A DNA stretch of 64,000 bases, taken from positions 2,542,001 to 2,606,000 of the forward strand of contig JAJQJQ010000020.1 in assembly GCA_028622995.1 (NCBI GenBank). Reading direction: 5' to 3'. The notes beneath the pieces were generated by a model. The model was not told the origin of the DNA. It did no database searches and saw nothing but the letters and a program-made list of their open reading frames with translations. The position numbers and the translations under genes are program-made. Shown here piece after piece: positions 34,773-46,369 of this stretch (position 1 is the first letter of the stretch; each line of letters opens with the position of its first letter). Origin of the DNA: Panagrolaimus kolymaensis. Its lineage: Eukaryota; Nematoda; Chromadorea; Rhabditida; Panagrolaimidae.

Positions 34773-35497
34773 GGAAAGAAACCATTGTATATGTTCCTGA
34801 AAAAAGGGATGATGAAGTTCGCCACTTTTTTGCTACATCAACGCAAAACAATGAAGAACAATATAATGCAGATTCTTTATTAAAAAAATTCCCTTTCAAT
34901 TCTACAATTAACACATTAGATAATTATGACACTCAAGAATTGGATATGGATGTCGAAAATGCGATTAATTACAAAATTCAAAGTATATACCCTCAAATGG
35001 AAAAAAATGAAAGTATATACCCTCAAATGGAAAAAAATGATTTATTAAAAGAAGCAGCCTTAAAGCATCAAAACCAATATCCCATGGATTCCTTTGACGA
35101 TCCAACGTTAGAAAACAATGAAAATAATGATTTACTTAAAAAATGTTATATGGAACACCAACGTATGCATCCAAACGATTCGTTTGACAATGAAAGCAAT
35201 ATTGAAACTGCATTTCCTAATTTTAAAAAAAGAGTAACACCAACAGCTCCAATGGCAAACCCTATAAAACAGGCAGAACCAAGCAACTCGCTAACAACAA
35301 ATGGTATTGCACCTGAAAAATTAGAATTGATTAAGTGGATGCGGTAATATTTTTAATTTTAATTAAATTTTTCATAATTATAGAAATTCATTTTTAGAAT
35401 TTATTGTCAAGCACAAACCGTATTTCATCTTCTTAAAGATGATATTTTCACAGATGCATTTTTTTATTTTCTAAGATGCAATGTTAATTTTTTTTAA
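34773..35497 (+). CDS. Repeat-containing acidic protein, unrecognised (5' exon missing)
   Basis: Two exons, 34773-35343 (acceptor TTCTAG, donor GTAATA) and 35398-35497, encode about 220 residues starting mid-frame; no first exon or signal sequence was found. The protein is hydrophilic. It contains an exact 30-base tandem duplication (34981-35040, peptide SIYPQMEKNE twice) followed by two diverged longer repeats, DLLKEAALKHQNQYPMDSFD and DLLKKCYMEHQRMHPNDSFD. The repeats suggest a short linear motif, H-Q-x-x-P-x-D-S-F-D. No family recognised. It may be a fragment. Confidence 0.45.
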
Positions 35498-35756
35498 AAA
35501 TCCAAAAATGCTGAAATTACAAATTTTATTTGTAATGATAAATTTTTAATGCATCAACTTAAAACAATTATAAACAAAACTTTAAATGATAAACAAAAAT
35601 ACTGTTGAAATTTTTGAAACCATTTTTTTCTTCAAAATATTTTTTAAAATTGGTAATATGTTTTTTTGAAATTGTTGTTTTCTGTTTTTATTTTTATTAT
35701 AATAATTGCTTATTTTTTTTCATTGATCTTTATAGTTTCAAAAACAATAAATCAAA

Positions 35757-36151
35757 AATTTTTCAAATATAATATTTGTTTCGACAGTAAACGTATATCA
35801 AACAATCCTCTAAGAGACTTTCCCAAAACAAAAAAATGAAAATTGTCTTCAAAACAATTGAGATTTGATTCGAGGGTAAAACAATGATGCAAAGCAAAAA
35901 CAATAATTTTAAACATTGCATCGTTAATCAAAAAAAAAGAGGATTTGGCATGTTTCTCTCAGAGCTTTTAGATAACAAGTTTCCATATTTTCAAATATAT
36001 TTCAAATATAATTTATTTTTAAAAGTAATGGTCTATCAAACAATCCTCTAAGAGAATTTCCCAAAACAAAAAAATAAAAATTGTCATCAAAACAATTGAG
36101 ATTTGATTCGAGGGTAAAACAATGATGCAAAGCAAAAACAATAATTTTTAA
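35757..36151. repeat. Direct repeat, two copies of about 140 bases
   Basis: Bases about 35757-35917 and 35998-36151 share a block beginning ATCAAACAATCCTCTAAGAG and ending AAAGCAAAAACAATAATTTT with only a few differences. Offset is about 233 bases. Non-coding. Confidence 0.75.
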
Positions 36152-36165
36152 ACAAAATTAATGCT

Positions 36166-36393
36166 TTAATAAAAGTACACATTCATAAAATAGAAGTTAC
36201 TTTTTATACAACCAAAATCCAAAAAAGATGAAACTTCAAATGATTTTTGATCTACAATTCCATCAGAACAAAGGCGGTATTCAGTTTTAGGAATAGAAAC
36301 ATCATTAATAGATAAAAGGATGTAATTATTTTGAAGTGAAACTGTTTTCTCGGAATTAATTTTTATTAAATCCGCATACAATGGATTCAATAG
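36166..36393 (-). CDS. Orphan terminal exon, unrecognised
   Basis: A minus-strand exon from a TTTTTAG acceptor (exon start 36393) to stop TAA at 36166, 75 residues (LLNPLYADLIKINSEKTVSL ... FGCIKSNFYF). Coding-like composition, but no upstream exon was found between here and 36900. Possibly a leftover 3' end of a gene related to its upstream neighbour. Confidence 0.3.
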   Translation of the reverse strand, partial: LLNPLYADLIKINSEKTVSLQNNYILLSINDVSIPKTEYRLCSDGIVDQKSFEVSSFLDFGCIKSNFYFMNVYFY

Positions 36394-36899
36394 CTAAAAA
36401 GCAAAAAACAAGAACAAGAACATTGCTAAAAAAATTTATTTTCTAAATAATGAAAAAATAAAATTTGTATTAAACTGACATGACAGCAAAATAACTTGCA
36501 ACTATTTTTTAGGAAAATCGATTTTGTGTATTACGCAATTATTTTTCTGTTTGCAAAAACAACTGTGATCTAAAATGCGACTAACCTTTTTCAAATAAAG
36601 ATTTGTCGTCGCCGATAAGCGATTGCGCAAACCTTCTTCGTAGAAAGAGTGCCAATTTAAACTTTCTTGATTCCTTCGTTTTTGTTATGTTTTCTGTTTT
36701 TATTTTCAATAAGATGGTTTTAATTCTGATTTTTTCTTAAAGCAAACCCATTTAAATAACACTTGTGCAATAAATTATTTTCTACAAACAATATTATTTA
36801 ATAAACAATAAAACAAAAAAGTCATGCAATGAAACAAAAAACAAAGGAAGAATTGTAAAATGGACATGTGATAATTTTATTAAACCGCTGAATTAATTT

Positions 36900-39188
36900 T
36901 TAAGGAATTTTGTTAAAACTTTCTTCATTATTTTTTCCAATTTTCCGCAACATTTCAATAAAATCAATTTCAGTCATAAATGGAGGTTCTGCTTTATTTC
37001 TACCACAACATGAACAAGATTTAAAAACGTAAAATTTGGGGCAGCAACAATAACATGAAACAATAACAACTACAGCTACACTAAATAAGATCAAAGCTAA
37101 AATTGCGTAGAAAGAAACTTTCATCCAAAATTTTTTATCAGAATTATTCCTATAATAAATTTCGGATTCAAGAATGATAGGTTGGTTTTCCAGCATTTTC
37201 AATGAATCCGAGTTTAAAGTAATCTTAACCTATAAAATATTTTGATCTATTTTATGAAACGAATCGAAGTTGTAACGTCCTCGGTGTTGATGAGTGACTT
37301 ACACTTGTTTGTGATTAAGACTTCCGATATGATCTAGGGTTTTAGGTTTATTAGAATCGTAAATAAATAAATAATACAATCGAAAGTTATTTAGTAAAAG
37401 AACGTTCAATTAATATCAAAGCTTAGTTTCTGGCTTGTCACCATGGTCGACAATTGAATGGGAAATGGGGACAGTTTATATACTAGTTTCAGTGGCTTTT
37501 GTATGATCGCCTGTGGTTTCTTGTTGAGTAGTGGTCACTGATAAAAGTGACATCATTGTGATGACGCGATGCGTGGGCGCCGTGAAATGATGTGATGCAA
37601 ATGCATTCGATTATAGGGAATCATCAGGCTTTGTATGCCTGGCGTCTCTCCGTCCTTAGTGATCATTTAGTGTATCGCAAAGTGACGTGGTGATGATGCT
37701 TTATGACATCATCCATAGCAATTTAGTGACCCATAGAGGTTGCTAGACTCCATGTGGTAATCATGTGGTAGGACCTGATGGCCCTTGATACCAATATGCG
37801 TATCTGTTACACTAGTTGTTCTAAATTTAGGCTTTAATTTCGGTAAACTCGTTACAAAGTATATTAATACTTACAAATCGAAGTTCAGGGATAATTTTTG
37901 TTTGTGACATTGTTCCAACAAAAATATGTGTATCAATTATAATGCTTTCGTTGAGTGCGAGGCTAATATATATGATAGTAGGTAGCGATAGTTGAATAAC
38001 TTTTGTTACTGGTTTATTATCTATCAGAGTATTGTGCTCATAATGTTTAGCATTTGTGGCCACTTGGGTAATATTCCCAAATGACTCAATGCTAATAAAA
38101 TTTTCATCTACCTTTTGAAGCTTTCTTTTGCACATTTCATTACTTCGTGGATTGCATTTTTCATTATGCCAAATTGATTTTTTGGAACACCAAAGTGTTT
38201 TATTTAAAATAATACAATGATCGACATTAATTTCGAGCCAAGTATTATTGGAATACACTTGAATAGATTGCATAAGTGGAGTACTGTATATTTCAAATTT
38301 ATTATCAAATGACCCTTTTGGAAAAACCTGAAACTTAATATTTTAATAAACATAAAAATGAATGCAACATAAAAACTACCTTATAAAATTGATAAGGTGT
38401 TTTAGATGATCCAGTTGTAAAAAAAACATTCATTTTAATGTTGTCGTTCTCACAAGCAATATTTTCAAGTTTTATATCAAAGACATAATCTTTCTCTTTA
38501 AGATGGGACAAAAACTAGAAAATTATGTTAAATTTTTTTTAAATTGTTAATAAACTTACAAAATTTATCATCGATTTCTTTTTATAATTCCTTTCCAATA
38601 ATATTTCATGTTCATCAATAATAGTGTTACAAATATTTTCCATTATTATGTATTTTATTATGTTGTTTAAAGTTTTTTATTTATTGAGTCAAGTTTTAAA
38701 TCCATCTTTTCTGTTGCATTTTGAACTGATTTTTCAAATTCATTATGATTTGAGGAAATTTTGTTGATATTTTCCCAATCGTCAAATAATTGAATAACAT
38801 TTCCAATGTAGTTGATTCCACTAAGTGCAATATCAAGAATTTCGAAATTCCAAGATGTTTTAATAAATTTCATATTAACATTTTTTAAATCAATAGAAGT
38901 TTTGGCTTTGGGATGTGTAGCAAAAGTTTCCATTTTTTGGAAATTTGGTGCTACTTCACGGATGCAATAATTGTGAATTAATTCTTTAAACCTATTAACA
39001 TAACTTAATGGGCATATTTTTTCAAGAGTTTTAAGGGAATCATGAGTATTAAATTCGAATGTAACGCTAGTTTGGGTTGTTCCACCAATATTTACAATAC
39101 CAGCTTCAATACAAAAAACATTTTTTTCATCAAATGGTGGTATTATTGAAACTGCAGAAGTAAAGAAAATAAAAAATATCAATAACAT
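36900..39188 (-). CDS. Large type I membrane protein, unrecognised, with a frame break
   Basis: Five blocks in transcript order: 39188-38667 (signal peptide MLLIFFIFFTSAVS, then a Cys-containing ectodomain), 38643 or earlier to 38560, 38514-38380, 38327-37875 and 37229-36900. The last four join in phase with GTAAGT/GTAGTT donors. The last exon carries one TM (VSFYAILALILFSVAVVVIV) and a Cys-rich, probably palmitoylated tail (SCYCCCPKFYVFKSCSCC). Block 1 ends in TAA, but the next block continues in the -1 frame across an A-run with no AG available for splicing, so this is either one gene broken by a frameshift, or two adjacent genes, the second starting at MENICNTIIDEHE. The end of block 1 and start of block 2 look alpha-helical. 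The final intron (37874-37230) holds a possible solo LTR. No family recognised. Confidence 0.5.
37271..37811. mobile_element. Possible solo LTR or LTR-like insertion in an intron
   Basis: About 541 bases starting TGTAACGTCC and ending ATCTGTTACA (TG...CA with a six-base inverted end TGTAAC/GTTACA). Base composition is clearly richer in G and C than the surrounding AT-rich intron, and AATAAATAAATAATAC gives a poly-A-type signal. Flanking five bases (GAAGT / CTAGT) match at only three positions, so the target duplication is not convincing. No second copy in the window. Confidence 0.4.
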
Positions 39189-39770
39189 TTTAATTTAATC
39201 CTTTTCAGGATAATAGATAACCAAATTATTAAACAAACACCGAAATGATGTTGATTAATATTAAACTTGAAAGGTACACATTAATCCATAAAAAATGAGG
39301 CGGTAACAGATGCCTTTCACTTGACCATAAACTTGTCTTCACCACAAAAATCTCTCTTTTAATCAAAGCATGCCTTTTTTAAAGACCATAAATGTCGACA
39401 ATCGCATCCAAAAAATGATATAAAAGCATTGTGTGAGCTATTTTAAGAAAATTTTGATTTTTCAACTTGTTTCTTCTTTTATTAAAAAAATTTAATAATT
39501 TTATATTTGTAATTTGGGGAAAAAAACATGTTTTAAAATGTGTGTGCATTGGTAAGAGTGAAAACAATAAAAAGTCAAAACTGCATAAAGGATTTAGTAA
39601 ATTTGCAAGAAAAAATAGCAAATTCTATAAAGTTTTCAACTGTGAAATGGAAAAAAAAAAGAATTATAGTAATTAAAACCAAAAATATAAATATTTGGTA
39701 TATTAAAAATTGAAATTACACCTCAAACTTTGCATTTAAAAAACGAATTTTCAAACAAAGGAATTTTTTG

Positions 39771-39834
39771 CCGCGCGCCCGATGTCGCCCGATGTTGCCC
39801 GATGTCGCCCGATGTCGCCCGATCGGGACGACGG
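39771..39834. repeat. Short GC-rich tandem repeat, 10-base unit
   Basis: Four to five copies of CCCGATGTCG (one with TTG), ending in the palindrome CCCGATCGGG. Striking in a T/A-rich background. Between the minus-strand membrane protein and the BTB gene. Confidence 0.8.
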
Positions 39835-40028
39835 AAACCGATGTATCGGATTGTATGTAGCTGTTCCAAAATTTTTACTTTTGCATTATTTCTTTTTTTG
39901 TTTGTAATGTCAAAAAAAGTTTCAACGTTTCGCGTCATTTATTTTTCATATTTTAATCGGTGAAACTTTCATGTTTATTACTAATTTTGTATTTTTTAGG
40001 TAGCCAGGTTCTCGTAATTTCTTACAAA

Positions 40029-41395
40029 ATGGGTGATAAATATGATCAACTCAAATCAAAGCTATCAAAACAATTCGAAGTATTCAAATCTCAAGATATT
40101 GAAAATGGTTTTTTTGATGTTGTTTTTCAACTTGGAAATGAGGTAAGTGTTTTTTTTTTTGCACTCTTTGCTAAAACTTTCGCTTTTTTAGAAACTCTAT
40201 GCTCATAAACATATGCTAGCTCGTTTGTCTAAACCTTTTGCTGTAATGTTTTCTGAACGATGGTCGAGCAAAGATGAACCAATAAAAATCGACAACTACA
40301 GCTTCAATGACTTCAAAGAATTTCTTAGCCATTTCTATTTTTCTGAAACTCGGCTCTCAAATGAAAACATCTTCACAATGGTCGACATGGCTGAATACTA
40401 TGATGTTGCTGAAATCAAAAGTCTTTGTGATGAATTCTTAGCAAAATTGGAGATCTCTTCTGAAAATGTTCTTCGAATGTTTGAATTCTCGCACAAGTAT
40501 TCAACGTTTTCTAAATTTCAATCAACAATCAATTCTTTTATTATCAGAAATCTTTCAAGTTTATTCGAATTTCATGGGTTTATGAATATCAAGAAAGAAA
40601 TTATTAAAGCTATTGTTGCTCTTGAACGATTGGATTCACAAGAAGAAAAGTTCCTTGAAGCTGTGAGTCATTTTGCATCATACCATAAACGTACATAAAG
40701 TTGTGTTTTTAGGTATACAAATGGGCTGAACACCAAGCTGTTATTAAACAAAGTTTAACTGATGCTGAAACTTTTGATATGAATCAAGCAATGAAGGAAG
40801 AATTAGCTGAAATCATGCCAAAGATTCACTTTGAACAGATGGATCTCAACTTTTTACATAAATACGTCGGTGAGTTTTATTGCTGAAATAAAATCATTAT
40901 TAATAACAAGCTTTTAGTTCCTAAAGGCTTTTTGTTTTCTTCATTTCAAGAATTGAGTGACATTTTACAAAAAGCAAAAAGTGCCGGAACTTATGGTATG
41001 TTTCTGTTTTTTGAGTTTTTTGTCATACTAAATTTTTACTTTTTTCAGTAACGATTGTTAGCGCAAATGGTAAAACATTAACTGGAAAATTGTCTTGTGA
41101 TCCATCGATGTTTTCTAATATTTATGATACAATTATATCGGCAAGAGACTCAAACTCGGATGGTAACGCCTGCCACCAATACTGGAATACAAAAAGATCC
41201 CATCCATCTAAATCAAGTATATTGATGAAGAACGATCATGTCAAATATTATCTGATTATTAACGGAAATAACAATCTTGCTGTAAAAAAAACTTCTGAAC
41301 TTATTGATGGAAATTGTTTACTTGCTGAATTGGATGGCGATGATGAATTTCATTTAACTCGTGGTTGTAAAATTGAAGCTCTTCGCAAATTTTAA
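40029..41395 (+). CDS. BTB/POZ-BACK domain protein
   Basis: Five exons, 40029-40142, 40192-40662, 40713-40869, 40918-40995, 41049-41395, encode 388 residues. The BTB fold is clear: FFDVVFQLGNE, KLYAHKHMLARLSKPFAVMF, then NYSFNDFKEFLSHFYFSE and VDMAEYYDVAEIKSLCDEF. A BACK-like helical region follows (ISSENVLRMFEFSHKYSTF to VYKWAEHQAV). The C-terminal part (from KGFLFSS) is unassigned. Nematode BTB-BACK proteins serve as substrate adaptors for CUL-3 ubiquitin ligases and are often expanded and fast evolving. A TTTTTTAG acceptor at about 39993-40000 lies before the start. Confidence 0.85.
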
Positions 41396-41952
41396 ACTCT
41401 TTTCATTTTGTTGATTTTATTAAACTGTTCTGTTTTATTGTTTGCTTTCATGTGAATAAAATTTTTATTACATATTTTCGCTTTTTTTAACTTTAATTAC
41501 GACACAAATTTTCAATTATTTTATAAAATTATTTTGTAAAACTTCAAATCAAAAAGTAAAGAATGAATAGTGGTGATATGTGATGCAATTTTTTAAAATT
41601 GTTATTGACATCGTTCCAACGACGTTCGCTGTTTCTTCGAGTCCATTTTCAACAACACGTTTCAACAAAAATGCAAAATTCAGGTGGATTTTGTTTCTAT
41701 TGTAAATAATTTTTGTATGTTCCTTTACAACTAAAGTAATAACAAGAAATGGTTTATCCTGATTTTTTTAAAGGAATGATTGCTTGAAGGTTAGGGTTTC
41801 GACTGACATCAAGATTTTTGAATGTTTGCTAAAATATTTTTTTGTGGGTTTTCTGATATATTTTTTGTTCAATATGTTTCCAAAAATTCTTCAACGTTAT
41901 TACGACCCTTTTTTTATTAAAAAATTTTACTTTAGATCACAAAAAAAAACAA
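41396..41952. other. Intergenic between convergent BTB and chemoreceptor genes
   Basis: AT-rich, no gene seen. AATAAA lies at about 41456. Confidence 0.5.
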
Positions 41953-43726
41953 TTAATTCAAATTAGTTGTCATACTTCCAAAATTTTTAACTACAGTATT
42001 ATTTTTTCTATAAACATTTACAATAATAAGACCTTTAAGTCGATAAAACTTTGCATATTCTTCTCGAATTATTGGACTTATAATAAAGAGAATAATAATG
42101 GAAGGATAAAATTGCATTAAATATAAAAAATATGATAAAAACAAAAAATCTAATGCATTAAAATAAAAAGAATAATATGAAATTCCATAAAGGAGCACTA
42201 ACATCGACGAAGAAAAAATGGATTGAAAAATGAGGCGACGTTCCATTTTAGCTTTAATTGTTTTAGGAGTTTGTATTTTTGGTGAAAGCAACACTCCAAT
42301 AAGAATAAATACAAGAGCAAGAAGGCCGAAAACAATATTGATAATTGCAATATTATGATTTGCTTGAATATTAATGAAATTACATTTTTCTTCATAATCA
42401 TAAATAAAGCGGCAACCAAATTCATAAAAGATATATCCTTGAGAAATAAATGGAAAAGAAAAAAGTAATAAAAGGTGAATAATTACTCGGTTACCATTCC
42501 ATAACTAAAAATTGATGAAGAGTGTATGATAAGTTTTATTTTTATTTTTAGCATTTCATTTTTAGAAAGAAAGTTTTAATTATGCAAATTTGCGTTTTTA
42601 GAAATTAGTTAAAACTTGCAAATTACAACAATGGCTAAAATGAAACTTTGTCGATTATTTAGCTAGGTACCGGCATGTACATTTAGCCAAACGAATGCCA
42701 AAGAAAAAAGATGGCAACGATGATACTTTTTTTTCAAAACTTTTAAATTCTTTGATTCATTTATCTTTTATCGATTTTATTTTTTGATCTTTATCTCATC
42801 CGAAAGCCCATAAAAAACTGTTGTTTACATGTTTAATTCTTAGAGCTCAAAAATAAGGGAAAAAGGGTTGAAAAATAGTTTTTTATTTTTCCTGAGCCAG
42901 ATGACAGGTTGACCAATTTTTATTTTTTGATAATCTTTTTCCTCACCCAAATCTGCATGTAATATCTAAAATCCGTGCCCGCGGTAGTCAAGGAACATAC
43001 TTTTTCACCCAAAAAACCATAAAATTAATTGAAAATGTGGGCATCAGCAAGTAAAAAATGTTGCTTTTTCTTGTTTTACATTTGCAACATGCAAAAAATT
43101 AAAGGGGAAGAAAACCTTTATCGTTGCCATTTTTTATTTCAAATACAAATATTAAAACCTTGATATCTTAATTGGGAGTTTATTAAAAATTATTTTCTCT
43201 TCTATCATTAAATTCCCCGCATTTGAAAATACCTATCCCTCTAAACCTTATATCAAAACAAGGAAACTTCATTTTTTGCTTGCCGGTCGCTATATTTAGC
43301 AGTCAGCTTTTTTGGAATAATAAAAGCTTTTAAAAGTTTTTTTTTTCTAAAACATATCTGTTCAATTTTTTAACTTACTTTATTGTGCAAATTTGGAAAT
43401 GCTAAAGCTGTGCAACGATTAAGGCCAAGTAAAAATTCCCAAAAACCCAAAATATTTTGTGAATACCATTGAATAAAATTAACTATAGGCATAAAAGGAT
43501 AAAATCTTGAATATAAAACTAAATGACCATAAATCCATCCAATTGTAAACAAAACATCCAAAACATAAACACAATTTAAAATAATAAAATATGCTGAACG
43601 AAAAATGGATTTGGATTTTTTCATTTTTGCAAATAAAAAAATTATTACAGTTATTTGAAAAATTAATAAAGGAATATTTAAAGTTACTTCGAGATAGGTT
43701 AATATCACAGCCGTAAAAAGTTCCAT
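41953..43726 (-). CDS. Nematode serpentine chemoreceptor (srg superfamily, srv/srg-like), copy 2
   Basis: Exons 43726-43379 and 42504-41953, phase 0 junction, 299 residues. Exon 1 is 348 bases, exactly as in copy 1. Shared motifs: IFRSAYFIILNCVYVLD, IGWIYGHLV, LGLNRCTALAFP, then LWN at the exon 2 start and FYPSIIILFIISPIIREE at TM7. The 874-base intron is AT-rich and empty. Full length with no stops, so probably functional. Confidence 0.85.
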
Positions 43727-44462
43727 CGCAAAAAAATATTTAGGAAGCAATTTTTTTTATATCAAAATTATTGTTTTTCTTATTAGAAAAGAAAAGCGAC
43801 GTCGTCGTTTATAAAATTTGTGACATTGAAAAACTCCAATGAAAAAAAAATTGCTAGTCGCGATGTAAAAAAATTTGGTAAATAATTGTAAACTACAGAG
43901 ACGAGAAGACGAGAATCAAAAAACTTTATTCGTATTATTTTTTTTAAAGGGCAATGCTTTTTTTTAATATGTAATTTATTTTGTTTAACTTTTTTCTTTC
44001 AAATGTGTTATTTATTTTAAGATTTTTTTTAGTTCCTCATATAAAAAGTTTTTGTTTTTCGTGAATTATAAAAAGATTTCGCGAAGGATAAATAAAGAAT
44101 ATTTTTTTAATTTTTTTTACTGCCTTACTTTTTTATCTTTTTGAATTTTTTTGCAGGTGTCTCAAAATTAAATTTGTAACGCACTTTTTGATATTCATTC
44201 CTCCAATTGCCAATACATAATTAAAACTTTTTCCGAAGTTGGATTTTCAAGGTTTGTAGTTTCAAAAAATACACACAGAAAAAAAAGTAAACGATGGAAC
44301 CTAGATTTTTATTAAACGAAGTAACATGTATTTCTTCAAATATTATAAACAGTCACAAGTATTTGCTATCGTTTAGCTTCAATTTGTTTTAACCAAATAA
44401 TTATAAAACAAAAAACCTTTGTTTCAATAAAAAAAGTAAAAGCTTTGATTTCCAAAATCAAT
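43727..44462. other. Spacer between chemoreceptor copies 2 and 3
   Basis: AT-rich intergenic DNA; copy 2 promoter should lie at its left edge. Nothing else seen. Confidence 0.5.
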
Positions 44463-45718
44463 TCAAGTCATTCTACCAAAATTTTTATTAAGTGTATTGG
44501 AGGAATTTTTTGAAGATATTTTAAATCGTAAAATAACACTGCCATAAAATTTTATAATTTCTTTTCGAACACTCGAAGTCGCGACAAAAAGGATAAAAAG
44601 TGGAGAATAAAATTGTAGTAAATACAAGAAATATGAAATAACCAAAAAATAATCGGATTCGAAATTGTCAGAAAAATATTTTACGAAACCTTGAATCACA
44701 ACCATCGCTGATAAAATAAAAGTTGGAAAAATTAAACTTTTCTCAATTTTTGCTTTTGGTGTTTTGCTTCGATATTTTGGTGACAATAAAATTCCAATAA
44801 TTATAAAAATTAAAGCGAGTAAAGAAAAAATAATATTTGTTGCAGCAATATTTTGATTTGTTTGAAGGTTGAAATTCAAACAATAGGGTAAATGAGAATA
44901 TAAAAAGCTGCAGTCGAAATTGGTAATTACATATCCATGGAATAAGAAAGGAGTAAAAAGTATTAAAAGTATATAAACGATCACAATTTTATTATGGAAT
45001 AACTGAAATTTTTGTGATTAACCTCAAATTTTTTTTATATTTTTTGTTTTATGAAAAAAAAATTGACTAACAATTTTTTGGTGGATTTGTTTTTTTTTCG
45101 TAAAATGAATGCTTTTGATTTTATCTTCTTTTTTTAAAGCAATCTTAGCACATTATTTTTTATTTAAAAAAGAAATCATCTCCCATTTTTATGTTTTTAA
45201 GTAAAATGTCAAAGTTAAACTTCGTGGAAGTAATAAAAAAACAATTTTGCTCGCAAGATTTCAACTTTGATCACAAAAAAAATGTGATTAAAAACATTTT
45301 GTTTGACTTTTTTGTTTGTAAAAATGAAAGAAAAAAAACTTTAAAACTCAAAGAAAAATTTACTTACAATTTTATGAGTTTGAGTAAAAGCTAACGAAGT
45401 GCAAACATTTATTGATAAAAATAATACCCAAATTCCAATAAATGCTTCAAAATGCCATTTTAAAAATAATACCACCGGCATTAAAGATGCTTCACTTGAG
45501 AAGGATACTAAATTACCATAGACCCAAAATATTGTAAACAAAATATTAAAAATGTAACCAAAATTTAAAATAATAAAATATGCTGATCGAAAACAAGATT
45601 TTGGTAATTTTAATTTATAAATCAAAAAAATTATTATTGGAATATGTAAAATTGCGCAAATAATATTTATTGAAATTTCTGAATAATATAAAATATTGAA
45701 AATACCTTGTTGCAGCAT
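44463..45718 (-). CDS. Nematode serpentine chemoreceptor (srg superfamily, srv/srg-like), copy 3
   Basis: Exons 45718-45368 and 45002-44463, phase 0 junction, 296 residues, seven TM helices. Motifs match copies 1 and 2: CFRSAYFIILNFGYIFN, FWVYGNLV, FLSINVCTSLAF, then LFHNK at the start of exon 2 and FYSPLFILFVATSSVRKE at TM7. It replaces NRCTA by NVCTS, so it is the most diverged of the three at TM3. Intron 365 bases. Confidence 0.85.
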
Positions 45719-46369
45719 GTTTGGCTTTCACAAAATTTAGAAAATATGAAAGTAAAAAAGAAAAGTTTTTTTTTGTTTAAAATGGTTACACAAAAACGTA
45801 GTATCAAGTGTTTTTCTTTAAAAATAATAATATGTATTTTAAAAAGTCTATAATTTGTTGAAAATTACTGCTTTTTATTTTTTTTAATGTTAAAGCATAA
45901 ATTTACGGAGAAAAAAATAATACTCTGAAATAATGACAAAGTGAGAAAAAGATTAAAAAAAAGAAATATGTAAATTAATTATAATTTGCCAAACAATGGA
46001 AATGAAAATCTTTTTTAGTTTTTGCGAAGATTTTTTTATTTTGCAGTAGCTTTTGTTGGATATAAATTTTTTTTTATCAGACATTTTTTTGTTGCGCTTA
46101 TTTGGTTGAATTGCGTATATTTATTTTTTGATGTGTCACACATACAACTTCGATAAACAGAAATATAAGGAAATATGACGTCTCGCCTCCCTCCAATGAC
46201 ACACACCTTTTGTTTTTGTTATTTTTGTGAAGAAAAAAAATCTTACTCAATGTTATGAAATTTTTTTAGTTAAAAGCATTTCTTTTTTTTCACAAATAAC
46301 AATTTTAGTTCCATCAACAAAAAAGTCAAATTAATTATAAGTGCCTTTTTTATAAATATTTTGCCCAAA
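45719..46369. other. Divergent spacer
   Basis: Between chemoreceptor 3 and the next plus-strand gene; T-rich, no gene seen. Confidence 0.4.
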
